Assembly (NCBI GenBank): GCA_030252795.1
Contig: CP127080.1
Coordinates: 1,376,501 to 1,440,500, forward strand
Length of the DNA: 64,000 nucleotides
Direction of reading: 5' to 3'
From: Porticoccaceae bacterium LTM1
GTDB lineage: Bacteria; Pseudomonadota; Gammaproteobacteria; Pseudomonadales; Porticoccaceae
Shown: piece after piece, positions 26,913 through 35,951 of the stretch
Layout of the letters: each line of letters starts with the position of its first letter
How positions within the stretch are numbered: position 1 is the first letter of the stretch
Program-made: the position numbers and the translations under genes
Notes under the pieces: generated by a model
The model's input: the letters and a program-made list of their open reading frames with translations, nothing else
Told to the model about the DNA's origin: nothing
Databases searched by the model: none

Positions 26913-26941
26913 TTGACTTATCAAAGTGATATCACTATCAT
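26913..26941 (+). promoter_or_regulatory. Sigma-70 promoter in front of yceD
   Basis: TTGACT, 17 bases, TATCAT. The expected transcription start (about 26948) is only a few bases from the yceD ATG at 26951. Confidence 0.55.
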
Positions 26942-26950
26942 TGCGCGCCT

Positions 26951-27478
26951 ATGTTGACTACCCCATCCAAAAGAGCGTTACCCCAGACGGTTGATGCACG
27001 TAAATTGACCGGTCAAGGCGTACATCTGACGGGCGTTTTTACCGGGGAGCAACTGCCTCGTCTGGCTGCGGCTGTACTGAATATCGATGAACCTGTCGAT
27101 GTTGAGTTGAGCTTCAATATGGACGAACAAGGAACCCGAACTGTTGTCGGTACGGTGTCGGCCAAAGTGGCTGTAACCTGCCAGCGCTGCATGGAGGGCA
27201 TGCCTCTGGAGCTTAGCTCCGATGTGGCGCTAGGGCTGGTTTGGGATGAAGATGGTGCCAAGCACCTTTCCAGTGAGCTTGAGCCCTGGATTGTGGCCGA
27301 TGAAAGCGCCCAACTGAGTCGCCTTGTAGAAGATGAATTGTTGCTGGCATTGCCGTTTGTGAATTATCACGATGAAGGCGATTGCCAGGGCGTCAGTCAC
27401 TTCTCCACCGGTGAGGTGGAAGAGTCGTCTGAACCGAATCCGTTTCAGGTGCTGGAGCAACTGAAGCGAAAAGATTGA
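26951..27478 (+). CDS. yceD: YceD / DUF177 23S rRNA accumulation protein
   Basis: A 175-residue DUF177 protein. The zinc-ribbon-like half-site TCQRCMEGM and the acidic C-terminal EDELLLALPFVNYHDEGDC followed by PNPFQVLEQLKRKD are family landmarks. Proteins of this family help 23S rRNA accumulate, and the gene is nearly always in front of rpmF, as here (55 bases). No in-frame alternative start agrees better with the E. coli protein than ATG 26951, although no Shine-Dalgarno sequence is visible. Confidence 0.92.
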   Translation: MLTTPSKRALPQTVDARKLTGQGVHLTGVFTGEQLPRLAAAVLNIDEPVDVELSFNMDEQGTRTVVGTVSAKVAVTCQRCMEGMPLELSSDVALGLVWDEDGAKHLSSELEPWIVADESAQLSRLVEDELLLALPFVNYHDEGDCQGVSHFSTGEVEESSEPNPFQVLEQLKRKD

Positions 27479-27533
27479 TGGCGCCGATATGGCTCCGCCA
27501 AGAACAGATTAACCTTATTTCAGGAGTTCAATC

Positions 27534-27713
27534 ATGGCTGTACAAAAAAGCCGTAAAACCCGTTCCAAGCGTGGCATGCATCGCTCTCACGATGCTCTGA
27601 GCGGACCTACTCTGTCTGTTGATCCAGTAAGCGGTGAGAAGCACCTGCGTCACCACGTTACTGCTGACGGCTTCTACCGCGGTAAGAAAGTAGTCGAAAC
27701 CGGCAACGAATAA
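27534..27713 (+). CDS. rpmF: 50S ribosomal protein L32
   Basis: A 59-residue ribosomal protein reading [20 protein letters not shown] at the start and ending in [12 protein letters not shown]. Composition, length and place between yceD and plsX are decisive. CAGGAG is the ribosome-binding site. It lacks the four-cysteine zinc motif, so it is the zinc-free L32 form typical of gammaproteobacteria. Confidence 0.97.
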   Translation: MAVQKSRKTRSKRGMHRSHDALSGPTLSVDPVSGEKHLRHHVTADGFYRGKKVVETGNE

Positions 27714-27754
27714 AAAGCAACTTTAAGAGGGCGCCTCTTATAAGAAGCTTCTCT

Positions 27755-28780
27755 TTGGCAGATTCCATTTGTCTTGCCATCGACGCCATGGGCGGGGACT
27801 TTGGTCCCCGCGTCACGGTTCCCGCCGCTGTCGACTTTCTTCGTCGGCACGCTGATGTGCGCGTTATTCTCTTCGGTGACGAATCCGTCATTCGAAAGCA
27901 ACTCTCCAGTCTCAAACTAGCTGCCGCTGCAAAGCCGGTACTTGATCGTATTGATGTTCACCATTGTGAACAGGTGGTCACAGCAGACGATAAGCCGTCA
28001 ATTGCCCTGCGCCGAAAGCGCGAGTCGTCCATGTGGGTGGCTGTCAATGGCGTTGCAGATGGCGGTACACATGCCTGCGTCAGCGCAGGTAATACCGGCG
28101 CTTTGATGGCAATGGGTTTGAGTGCATTGGGATTGTTTAAAGGTATTGATCGGCCGGCTATCTGCACTGCAGTACCGTCACTGGGTAAGCGCAGTTATCT
28201 ACTGGATGCCGGTGCCAATCTCGAGTGTTCCCCTGAACAGTTACACCAGTTTGCCACCATGGCCAATTGCCTCGTTCAGGCGGTTGAGCAAAAAGACCGG
28301 CCGACGATTGGTTTGCTGAATGTCGGCTCGGAAGAGCTGAAAGGTGGCCGCGAGTTGCAGGAGACGGCTAAGCTTTTGGAGGCTGACCGCGCGCTGAATT
28401 ACTTCGGCTTTGTTGAAGGTGATGATATCTACCTTGGCACTACCGATGTGGTGGTGTGTGACGGTTTTAGCGGCAATATCGCGATCAAGGCAGGTGAAGG
28501 TGTCGCAAAAATGATTGCCCTGCGTTTGCAGAAGGCATTTTCTCGCTCGCTGGGCGCTAAAATTGCCGGAGTGATTTCCCGTGGAGTGTTACGTGCGTTC
28601 CAGCGTCGCATAGATCCAGCTGGTTATAATGGCGCGAGCTTTTTGGGATTGCGTGGGGTGGTGGTTAAAAGTCACGGTTCGGCAAATCAGAAAAGTTTTG
28701 CCTGTGCACTAGAAGTGGCCTTGGGTGAAGCCAGGGCCAGGCTGCCGAGTTTGATTGAAAAGAGCCTGCAGCAGCGATAA
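27755..28780 (+). CDS. plsX: Phosphate acyltransferase PlsX
   Basis: A 341-residue enzyme turning acyl-ACP into acyl-phosphate for phospholipid synthesis. The start LAIDAMGGDFGP is the family signature; SAGNTGALMA and GFSGNIAIKAGEGV are further conserved blocks. The start is TTG at 27755, with AAGAAG upstream and no ATG nearby. The gene follows rpmF by 41 bases in the conserved order, but fabH, which usually comes next in enterics, is absent. Confidence 0.95.
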   Translation: MADSICLAIDAMGGDFGPRVTVPAAVDFLRRHADVRVILFGDESVIRKQLSSLKLAAAAKPVLDRIDVHHCEQVVTADDKPSIALRRKRESSMWVAVNGVADGGTHACVSAGNTGALMAMGLSALGLFKGIDRPAICTAVPSLGKRSYLLDAGANLECSPEQLHQFATMANCLVQAVEQKDRPTIGLLNVGSEELKGGRELQETAKLLEADRALNYFGFVEGDDIYLGTTDVVVCDGFSGNIAIKAGEGVAKMIALRLQKAFSRSLGAKIAGVISRGVLRAFQRRIDPAGYNGASFLGLRGVVVKSHGSANQKSFACALEVALGEARARLPSLIEKSLQQR

Positions 28781-28820
28781 AGAATTAACTGAATCAGATT
28801 AGAGTGATTAGAGAGTTATC

Positions 28821-29756
28821 ATGAAAAAGAATCTCGCATTTGTTTTTCCGGGGCAGGGTTCCCAAAAAATTGGCATGCTGGCTGATGTTGCTGAGCAATA
28901 CCCAATTGTTAAGCAAACCTTTGCGGAAGCATCAGAGGTGCTGGGCTACGATCTTTGGGATCTGGTTCAAAACGGAGAGCAGGAAGCGATCAACCTGACT
29001 GAGCGCACCCAGCCGCTGCTGCTGACTGCCAGTGTTGCCTTGTGGCGTATCTGGAACGAGAAAAACGGTGCCCAGCCTGCGCTGATGGCTGGCCACAGCC
29101 TCGGTGAGTGGTCTGCTCTGGTTTGTGCCGGTGTGGTTGAATTTAAAGATGCAGTTGAGTTGGTTCGTAGTCGTGGTGCTTACATGCAGGAAGCGGTTCC
29201 GGCTGGAGTTGGAGCTATGGCTGCCATCATCGGTTTGGATGATGATGCCATCAAGGCCGCTTGTGAAGCCTCCTCCGGAGATGAGGTGGTGGTACCAGTA
29301 AACTTTAACTCCCCTGGCCAAGTGGTTATTGCTGGTCACGCCGGTGCAGTTGAGAAAGCAATTGAAGCTTGTAAGGAAGCGGGTGCCAAGCGTGCTTTGC
29401 CGCTGCCAGTAAGTGCGCCTTTCCATACACCGCTGATGCAGCCTGCAGCTGATAAGCTGGCGGCCCAAATTGAAGCGACTGAATTCAAGGCTCCGCAAGT
29501 TCCTGTGGTTCACAATGTTCACGCCAAAACCGAGACGGATCCTGCGGCTATTAAAGCGCTGATGATTGAGCAGATTTACAGCCCGGTACTCTGGGTAGAT
29601 TGCGTAAACAGCCTGACTGCTGCTGGTGTTGATACGGTTGTTGAATGTGGCCCTGGTAAAGTCCTCAGTGGCCTGTGCAAGCGCATTGAACGCTCTTTAA
29701 GCGCTCTGGCTACTGAAGATGTAGCCTCTCTGGATGCTGCGCTGGCGGAAGCCTGA
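28821..29756 (+). CDS. fabD: Malonyl-CoA:ACP transacylase FabD
   Basis: A 311-residue enzyme loading malonyl groups on ACP. FVFPGQGSQKIGML begins the fold; the nucleophile is Ser93 in GHSLGE; Arg lies in VRSRGAYMQEAVP; the catalytic His is in SAPFHTPLM. Typical length. It comes 40 bases after plsX and 26 bases before fabG. Confidence 0.97.
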   Translation: MKKNLAFVFPGQGSQKIGMLADVAEQYPIVKQTFAEASEVLGYDLWDLVQNGEQEAINLTERTQPLLLTASVALWRIWNEKNGAQPALMAGHSLGEWSALVCAGVVEFKDAVELVRSRGAYMQEAVPAGVGAMAAIIGLDDDAIKAACEASSGDEVVVPVNFNSPGQVVIAGHAGAVEKAIEACKEAGAKRALPLPVSAPFHTPLMQPAADKLAAQIEATEFKAPQVPVVHNVHAKTETDPAAIKALMIEQIYSPVLWVDCVNSLTAAGVDTVVECGPGKVLSGLCKRIERSLSALATEDVASLDAALAEA

Positions 29757-29782
29757 AATAAATTATAACGAAGGAGTTAACT

Positions 29783-30526
29783 ATGAGCTTGGAAGGAAAA
29801 GTTGCCCTGGTTACCGGTGCCAGCCGTGGTATCGGTGCGGCGATTGCCGATGAACTGGGTGCTAAAGGGGTGGTAGTAATTGGTACGGCAACCAGCGAAT
29901 CCGGTGCTGAAAAAATCAGTGCGCGTTTTGCCGAGAAAGGTATCAATGGCAAAGGCATGATGCTGAATGTTACTGACCAGGAGTCAGTAGATTCCGTGGT
30001 TAAGGCTATTACTGGCGAATACGGCGCACCGACAATTCTGGTCAATAACGCCGGTATCACCAAAGATAATATTCTGATGCGCATGAAAGATGATGAGTGG
30101 TTCGATGTGATCGATACCAACCTCAACTCTATCTATCGCGTCTGCAAGGCCTGTGTCCGTGGTATGACCAAAGCTCGCTGGGGGCGCATCATCAACATTA
30201 CTTCTGTGATTGGTTCAATGGGCAATGTTGGCCAGAGCAACTATGCTGCTACCAAAGCGGGTGCTGCGGGTATGACTCGTGCGCTGGCAAAAGAGCTGGG
30301 TTCTCGTGCCATTACAGTTAATGCTGTAGCTCCGGGCTTTATTCAGACAGACATGACGGATGAGCTGGGTGAAGATGCCAAAACCTCTCTGTTGTCCATG
30401 GTGCCGTTGGCGCGTCTGGGACAGCCGGAAGAGATTGCCCAGGTGGTAAATTTCCTGGCTAGCGATGCAGCAGGCTACATTACCGGTGAAACCATTCATG
30501 TGAATGGTGGTATGTATATGGCGTAA
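29783..30526 (+). CDS. fabG: 3-oxoacyl-ACP reductase FabG
   Basis: A 247-residue NADPH-dependent short-chain dehydrogenase. Cofactor motif TGASRGIG, NNAGIT, and the catalytic triad Ser (NITSVIGSMG) with Tyr and Lys in YAATKAG. The GAAGGAG ribosome-binding site is ideal. It reduces beta-ketoacyl-ACP in each cycle of fatty-acid synthesis. Confidence 0.97.
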   Translation: MSLEGKVALVTGASRGIGAAIADELGAKGVVVIGTATSESGAEKISARFAEKGINGKGMMLNVTDQESVDSVVKAITGEYGAPTILVNNAGITKDNILMRMKDDEWFDVIDTNLNSIYRVCKACVRGMTKARWGRIINITSVIGSMGNVGQSNYAATKAGAAGMTRALAKELGSRAITVNAVAPGFIQTDMTDELGEDAKTSLLSMVPLARLGQPEEIAQVVNFLASDAAGYITGETIHVNGGMYMA

Positions 30527-30569
30527 CCTGTTGATTCTCAACGGGTTACTCCCTGTTTTTGAAAATGGG

Positions 30570-30597
30570 TTACGCATTGTGAATTTTAAGGTACAAT
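30570..30597 (+). promoter_or_regulatory. Promoter for acpP
   Basis: TTACGC, 16 bases, TACAAT, about 107 bases before the acpP start. A separate acpP promoter would agree with the very high level of ACP needed. Confidence 0.4.
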
Positions 30598-30703
30598 GCG
30601 CACCCATTGTCTTCGGACAAACACTTTTTAAAACCGTATCGACAGCGCTGCGCGGTCGGGCGGTAGGACAAACTCTTACTAATATTTAGGGGTGAGATTA
30701 CTC

Positions 30704-30940
30704 ATGAGCAGCATCGAAGAACGCGTGATAAAAATGGTTGCTGAGCAACTGGGAGTTAAGGAAGAAGACGTTAAGCCGGCTTCATCATTCGTTGAAGACC
30801 TGGGCGCAGACTCCCTCGATACCGTTGAGCTGATCATGGCTCTCGAAGAGGAATTTGATACTGAAATTCCTGACGAAGAAGCTGAGAAAATCACTACTGT
30901 TCAGCAGGCTATCTCGTACATCAACGAGAACCTCGACTGA
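30704..30940 (+). CDS. acpP: Acyl carrier protein
   Basis: A 78-residue acidic protein. Ser37 in [18 protein letters not shown] receives the 4'-phosphopantetheine arm. ATG 30704 follows AGGGGTGAGA and gives the canonical MSSIEERV start; the longer frame adds four residues without support. A strong terminator comes at once, and fabF, which normally follows, is not there. Confidence 0.97.
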   Translation: MSSIEERVIKMVAEQLGVKEEDVKPASSFVEDLGADSLDTVELIMALEEEFDTEIPDEEAEKITTVQQAISYINENLD

Positions 30941-30952
30941 TAGTCGATTTCT

Positions 30953-30989
30953 AAAAAAGGCCGCTCCTTTATCGGGAGCGGCCTTTTTT
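30953..30989 (+). terminator. Terminator after acpP
   Basis: AAAAAAGGCCGCTCC pairs with GGGAGCGGCCTTTTTTT across a 6-base loop. A very strong intrinsic terminator. Confidence 0.95.
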
Positions 30990-31030
30990 TTACCCTCGAG
31001 AAAGGCGGGTGAATCTGGTTTAATTCCTCT

Positions 31031-31882
31031 ATGTCAAAAACTCCGATCGACACTCAGCAAAGTACTGCAGACCAGCAAACAGTTTCTGTTATGGACAGGG
31101 GCTTTGCCTATGGCCATGGTTTGTTTGAGACGGTGCGCGTTCATGATGGTCAGGCGCCATTGTGGGTCAAGCACCGAGAGCGATTGCTGGCTGGGTGTGA
31201 GCGTTTGCTGATTTCAGTTGACCCATTGGAAATTGATCGAAAATTAAATGAAGTTTTGGCAAGTGGAGACGGAAAATCCGGCATCGCCAAGCTGATTGTT
31301 ACTGCTGGGGTCGGTGGCCGAGGTTATCAATTCTCGCAATCATGCGAGCCGGTTATCAGTGGCCTTTATTTGCCGCTGCCTGAGTTACCGTCAAAACGTG
31401 CAATTGAGGGTGTTGCGGTAAGAGTTTGCGATTATCGTCTTCCGGATAATCCGGTGCTGGCTGGAATCAAGCACCTTAATCGCCTTGATCAGGTGCTGGC
31501 CAGGGCGGAGTGGAGTGATTCTGCTGTTTTTGAAGGGTTATTGATGGATGCGAGAGGTTCGGTGATCGAAGCTACTTGCAGTAATCTTTTTGCCCGGATA
31601 GACAATGAATTGATTACGCCAAAGTTAAATTGCAATGGTGTTTCCGGAGTGATGCGCAGGGTGGTGCTGGAGGAGCTTTGCCAAAAAGCCGGCATTCCCT
31701 GTGTGGAAAAAGAAATTTCTTTGCAGCAACTTATTCAGTCATCCGAGATTTTTATTACGAACTCTCTGTTTGGTATTTATCCTGTTCGAAAAATTATTGA
31801 GCATTGTGAACTCCCCGTGGGGGAGTGGACTAAGCAATTACAACAAAAATTAGGGGAACGCTGGACGTGCTACCGAGTTTAG
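31031..31882 (+). CDS. pabC: Aminodeoxychorismate lyase PabC
   Basis: A 283-residue fold-type IV PLP enzyme making 4-aminobenzoate and pyruvate from aminodeoxychorismate for folate. The N-terminal MDRGFAYGHGLFETVRVHDG and the GIKHLNRLDQVLAR block are typical; EATCSNLFARID follows. It overlaps mltG by 16 bases. pabB, the partner synthase subunit, is at 59745-61178. Confidence 0.93.
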   Translation: MSKTPIDTQQSTADQQTVSVMDRGFAYGHGLFETVRVHDGQAPLWVKHRERLLAGCERLLISVDPLEIDRKLNEVLASGDGKSGIAKLIVTAGVGGRGYQFSQSCEPVISGLYLPLPELPSKRAIEGVAVRVCDYRLPDNPVLAGIKHLNRLDQVLARAEWSDSAVFEGLLMDARGSVIEATCSNLFARIDNELITPKLNCNGVSGVMRRVVLEELCQKAGIPCVEKEISLQQLIQSSEIFITNSLFGIYPVRKIIEHCELPVGEWTKQLQQKLGERWTCYRV

Positions 31883-32886
31883 GTCGTCAGTTTATTATTG
31901 GTTGTACCCTGTTGGCAGTTTTGGCCATGGGTGTTTTGTGGTGGGTAGATCGTTATTTACAGGCACCTCTGGCAGTTGTGGAAGCTCACCAGTTCAGCGT
32001 TGCACCAGGGAGTAATCTTACCAGGGTGGTGAATGGTTTGGTTGAGTCTGAAATACTGGATCATCCGGAAGTGTTGTTGGGTTATGCCCGAATTTCTGGT
32101 CAGTCAGAAATAAAGGCGGGAGACTATCGATTAAATTCGGAGGATACGCCGCTATCCCTGTTAGGAAAGCTTTCCCGAGGGGAGGTGATTGAGTATCAGG
32201 TGACCTTCCCGGAAGGGCTGACGGCCAAAGAGTGGCTTCTGCGACTGACAAATAGTGAACAAGTGGAACTGGGGATATCAATAGCTGCAGTGCCAACTTT
32301 GCCTTTTGTGGATGGTAGCCCTGAAGGGTGGCTCTATCCGGATACCTATCAATACCATTCAGGCGCTACTGATGTTGAAATTCTTCGACGAGCTTATCAG
32401 GTAATGCGTCAGGTGCTGGATGAAGAGTGGCAAAACCGTTCAGCAGATTTACCCTACAAAACACCGTATGAGGCGCTTATTATGGCGTCCATTATTGAAA
32501 AAGAGACGGGTGTCCCGGAAGAGCGCCAGCAGATTGCCGGTGTTTTTGTGCGCAGGCTGCAAAAGGGCATGCGTTTGCAAACTGATCCGACCGTAATTTA
32601 CGGTTTGGGTGATCGTTACAGTGGCAATTTGACTCGCAGGCACCTGCGCGAACATACCGCGTTTAATACCTATGTGATCAAGGGATTGCCACCAACGCCG
32701 ATAGCAAATCCCGGGCGTGCGGCAATTCATGCTGCACTGCATCCGGCGGAAGGGGATGCACTCTATTTTGTCGCTAAGGGTGACGGTAGCCATGTTTTTT
32801 CGGCGACACTTGCGGAACATGAGCGGGCGGTAGATAAGTATCAGCGTCGTAAAAATAATAATTACCGCTCTTCGCCATCTAGCTGA
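31867..32886 (+). CDS. mltG: Endolytic peptidoglycan transglycosylase MltG
   Basis: A 339-residue membrane-anchored enzyme cutting nascent glycan chains. One N-terminal membrane span (FIIGCTLLAVLAMGVLWWV) leads to a LysM-like part and the YceG domain; the catalytic Glu lies in SIIEKETGVPEERQQIAGVF, followed by RLQTDPTVIYGLG. The start is GTG at 31867 inside the end of pabC. Part of pabC-mltG-tmk-holB-pilZ-tatD. Confidence 0.94.
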   Translation: MLPSLGRQFIIGCTLLAVLAMGVLWWVDRYLQAPLAVVEAHQFSVAPGSNLTRVVNGLVESEILDHPEVLLGYARISGQSEIKAGDYRLNSEDTPLSLLGKLSRGEVIEYQVTFPEGLTAKEWLLRLTNSEQVELGISIAAVPTLPFVDGSPEGWLYPDTYQYHSGATDVEILRRAYQVMRQVLDEEWQNRSADLPYKTPYEALIMASIIEKETGVPEERQQIAGVFVRRLQKGMRLQTDPTVIYGLGDRYSGNLTRRHLREHTAFNTYVIKGLPPTPIANPGRAAIHAALHPAEGDALYFVAKGDGSHVFSATLAEHERAVDKYQRRKNNNYRSSPSS

Positions 32887-32931
32887 GCCAGAGCCTGTTA
32901 GCACTAATCAAAACCATAAGGAACGCATTGA

Positions 32932-33570
32932 ATGCGAGGCAAGTTTATTACCATTGAGGGCACGGAAGGGGTCGGCAAGACCACTAACATTGAGTTTATC
33001 CGTCAATGGCTTTCTTCCCGGCAGCTCGATTTTATTGCCACCCGTGAGCCAGGGGGCACTCCGCTTGCAGAGGATATTCGTAATCTGCTGCTGTCGCCCC
33101 GGGATGAGCCGGTGGATGAGGCTGCTGAATTGCTGCTGATGTTTGCCGCTCGCGCCCAGCATATCGATCAGGTGATTGAGCCAGCATTGGCTAAAGGTGA
33201 TTGGGTGCTGTGTGACCGATTTACTGATGCTACCTATGCCTATCAGGGTGGTGGTCGTGGTCAGGATATTGAGCGAATTAAGGTGCTGGAGCAGTTGGTG
33301 CAAGGTAGCTTGAGGCCGGATTTAACCCTGATTCTTGATTTGCCGGTAGAGGTGGGGTTACAGCGGGCTCATAAACGCAGTGAACCCGATCGATTTGAGC
33401 AAGAGCGACACGCCTTTTTTGAACGGGTGCGTGGCGCCTATAGAGATATTGCCGAGCGTGAGCCAGGGCGCTGTCGGTTAGTGGATGCATCCAGGCCGTT
33501 GGAAGAGGTACAGCAGCAAATATCCCATATTCTGGAAGAGTTCTATCGAGATACAGAGGTGTCCGGCTGA
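32932..33570 (+). CDS. tmk: Thymidylate kinase
   Basis: A 212-residue kinase converting dTMP to dTDP. P-loop [10 protein letters not shown], the [13 protein letters not shown] substrate loop, [16 protein letters not shown] and the LID region [14 protein letters not shown] are all present. The stop shares one base with the holB ATG. Confidence 0.96.
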   Translation: MRGKFITIEGTEGVGKTTNIEFIRQWLSSRQLDFIATREPGGTPLAEDIRNLLLSPRDEPVDEAAELLLMFAARAQHIDQVIEPALAKGDWVLCDRFTDATYAYQGGGRGQDIERIKVLEQLVQGSLRPDLTLILDLPVEVGLQRAHKRSEPDRFEQERHAFFERVRGAYRDIAEREPGRCRLVDASRPLEEVQQQISHILEEFYRDTEVSG

Positions 33571-34523
33571 TGGCGGAAGAAAAACTCTCACCACCAGAAA
33601 TGCCATATCCCTGGCAGGGACAGCAGTGGGACAGCCTTTTGAGGCTTCATCAAAATGGCCGAATACCTCATGCAATTATGCTTAACGGCCCGGCAGATGT
33701 GGGTAAGCACCAGTTCGCCCAGGCTCTGGCACAGCTGGTGTTGTGCCTTGATCCGTTAGGTGGCTACGGTTGCGGTCGTTGTAAGTCATGTCGCTTATTG
33801 GCGGCGGAAAGCCACCCTGATCTGCTTTCGGTCGAACCGGAAGAGGTGGGTAAGGCGATCAAAATTGACCAGATTCGTGCTACCCGTGATTTTGTTACCA
33901 AAACCTCGCAGCAGGGTGGCTGGAAAGTGGCCATTATCGATCCTGCCGAGGCGATGAATGTGAATGCGGCTAACGCTCTGTTGAAAAGTCTTGAGGAGCC
34001 GTCGGCTAACACTCTGTTGATCTTGATTTGTCACCGAGTGTCTGGTGTGCCGGCAACCATCAGAAGCCGCTGCCGCATGATACCTTTTTCGGTTCCTTCA
34101 ATTAATCAGGGGCTAAACTGGCTGACTCAAGTGGTGGCCAGTGACAACAATCCTCAATGGTTGTTGGAACAGGCCGGTGGTAAGCCGCTGTTGGCGCTAA
34201 AGCTGGTCGAAGGTGATTTGCTGGAGCAGCGGGCGAATTTTGATGAATTGCTGGATCAGGTAGCTTCTGGCAGCCTGTCGCCAGTGGTGGCAGCCGAGAA
34301 ATGCAGCCGCCTCAATGCTAGTGAGCTCCTGGAGTGGCTTATCGGTCGGGTATCCAGCTCAATACGGACCCAGCTTGGCGACAAGGCCTCGCGTCCTTTG
34401 TTCAGCTATCATGACCGTCTGGTCACAGCGAGACGTGAAATACTTGGCAGCAGTAACCCCAATCTACAACTATTATGGGAAACACTACTGCTTGACTGGC
34501 AGACGTTGCGGTCATCAAATTGA
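33570..34523 (+). CDS. holB: DNA polymerase III subunit delta'
   Basis: A 317-residue clamp-loader subunit. It has the zinc-binding cysteines in CLDPLGGYGCGRCKSCRLL, the delta' core IKIDQIRATRDFVTKTSQQGG and the AAA+-derived NALLKSLEEPSANTLLIL with SRC-like RSRCRMIPF. It lacks a working P-loop, as is normal for delta'. One-base overlap with tmk shows coupling. Confidence 0.94.
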   Translation: MAEEKLSPPEMPYPWQGQQWDSLLRLHQNGRIPHAIMLNGPADVGKHQFAQALAQLVLCLDPLGGYGCGRCKSCRLLAAESHPDLLSVEPEEVGKAIKIDQIRATRDFVTKTSQQGGWKVAIIDPAEAMNVNAANALLKSLEEPSANTLLILICHRVSGVPATIRSRCRMIPFSVPSINQGLNWLTQVVASDNNPQWLLEQAGGKPLLALKLVEGDLLEQRANFDELLDQVASGSLSPVVAAEKCSRLNASELLEWLIGRVSSSIRTQLGDKASRPLFSYHDRLVTARREILGSSNPNLQLLWETLLLDWQTLRSSN

Positions 34524-34621
34524 TTTCGCACACCCTGTCCGGCTTGCGGTAGAATGGACTAATTCCATAAATTAACAGCCAAAATTGGCCTTTTGTCGAA
34601 TAACAACAGATACTTACCTAT

Positions 34622-34990
34622 ATGAAAACAATGGCAGTTGATAGTCTTGGCGGCGGTGTGCGTAACGGGATACTGAATTTAAAGCTGATGACTGAAGACG
34701 AGTTGTATCAGTCCTACATGCCTTTTGTGGTCAATGGCGGTCTGTTTATTCCGACCCGCCAGTCCTATCTGTTGGGTGATGAAGTCTTTGTGCTGCTGCA
34801 GTTGATGGACGAGCCTGAAAAGATCCCCATTACCGGTAAAGTGGTCTGGGTTACCCCCAAAGAGACCGCTGGCAGTCGTCGTCAGGGTATCGGTATTCAA
34901 CTGGGCGAAGCCAACAGTGATCTGGTGGGTAAAATCGAAGCCTATCTGGCGGGTATGATCCAATCCGGTGATCGGACTCACACCATGTAA
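34622..34990 (+). CDS. pilZ: PilZ domain protein, type IV pilus biogenesis
   Basis: A 122-residue single-domain PilZ protein. The strand VNGGLFIPTRQSYLLGDEVF and the VVWVTP, then GIGIQLGE blocks match Pseudomonas PilZ. It lacks the RxxxR and D/NxSxxG c-di-GMP motifs of binding PilZ domains, as does the founding member, which works by binding the pilus ATPase and FimX-like proteins. Its place between holB and tatD is the conserved one in species with type IV pili. Confidence 0.9.
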   Translation: MKTMAVDSLGGGVRNGILNLKLMTEDELYQSYMPFVVNGGLFIPTRQSYLLGDEVFVLLQLMDEPEKIPITGKVVWVTPKETAGSRRQGIGIQLGEANSDLVGKIEAYLAGMIQSGDRTHTM

Positions 34991-35043
34991 TTGGACTGCT
35001 TCCAGGCAGTCCAGGCCAAACATATCTTTTTATCTGAGTTTTC

Positions 35044-35817
35044 ATGCTGGTAGATTCCCATTGTCACCTTAATCATCTGGATGTTTCGCATTACGAAAAT
35101 GGTCTGGATGGTGTTCTTGATGCTGCCCGGCAGCGTGGTGTTAAGCAGTTTCTGAGTGTTGCGGTAAATCTAGATTCCTCCCGCAAATTACAGGATCTGG
35201 CTGAGCGTTATCCCGATGTGGTGATCTCTGCAGGTGTCCATCCACTGCAAAAGAATCTGCCACCCTTACCCGATATTGATGAGCTACGCGAACTTGGTGC
35301 TCACCCTAAAGTGGTGGCGATTGGTGAAACCGGGCTCGATAACTTCTACAGTCCGGACTCTGCCGATTGGCAACGGGAGAGCTTCAAGCGTCACCTGAAG
35401 GTGGCAGGGGAGCTTGAAAAACCGCTGATTATTCACACTCGCGATGCCCGCGACGAAACCATTGAGCTGATAAAGCAGTATGGCAACCCGCAAGTGGCGG
35501 GGGTGTTGCACTGCTTCACTGAATCTCTTGAGATGGCCGAGGCTGCCATGGAGATGGGTTACTACATTTCGTTTTCCGGCATCGTTACGTTTCGCAATGC
35601 TTCTGAATTGCGTGAAGTTGTAAAGCGTGTGCCGCTTGATCGCATTCTGGTAGAGACCGACTCGCCCTGGCTTGCACCGGTACCGCATCGGGGTAAGCAG
35701 AACGAGCCTCAATATGTGGTTGAGGTGGCGAAGTGTGTCGCGGAGTTGAAAGGGGTGACCGAGCAGGAGTTAGCTGTGGCTACTACAGATAATTTTAAGC
35801 GGTTGTTTCGTTGTTGA
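35044..35817 (+). CDS. TatD-family metal-dependent DNase (YcfH type)
   Basis: A 257-residue TIM-barrel hydrolase. Metal ligands lie in VDSHCHLNHLD, IGETGLDNFY, IIHTRDAR, LHCFTES and ETDSPWLAP, the full TatD signature set. Place after holB/pilZ supports the YcfH subgroup. Such proteins are reported as 3'-5' exonucleases or D-aminoacyl-tRNA-like deacylases; the exact substrate is open. Confidence 0.93.
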   Translation: MLVDSHCHLNHLDVSHYENGLDGVLDAARQRGVKQFLSVAVNLDSSRKLQDLAERYPDVVISAGVHPLQKNLPPLPDIDELRELGAHPKVVAIGETGLDNFYSPDSADWQRESFKRHLKVAGELEKPLIIHTRDARDETIELIKQYGNPQVAGVLHCFTESLEMAEAAMEMGYYISFSGIVTFRNASELREVVKRVPLDRILVETDSPWLAPVPHRGKQNEPQYVVEVAKCVAELKGVTEQELAVATTDNFKRLFRC

Positions 35818-35859
35818 TGGATGTTATTCCAAAAGTCCTTGATGACTCAGCCCAAGCTA

Positions 35860-35933
35860 GCCTTTGATGGTCAGAAGTTATTTGTCCCGATTTGGGGTAT
35901 ATGAGGGACGGATAACTTGTGGCTGGCAAAGGC
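35860..35933. repeat. Long imperfect hairpin 1
   Basis: A 74-base inverted repeat with outer arms GCCTTTG / CAAAGGC, inner arms AAGTTATT-GTCCC / GGGACGGATAACTT, and a central CGATTTGGGGTATATGAGG. The centre is shared, inverted, with the neighbouring hairpin. It lies in the 309-base tatD/hydrolase gap, which otherwise holds no gene. Confidence 0.7.
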
Positions 35934-35951
35934 GGAGTGTTGAATGGGCCC

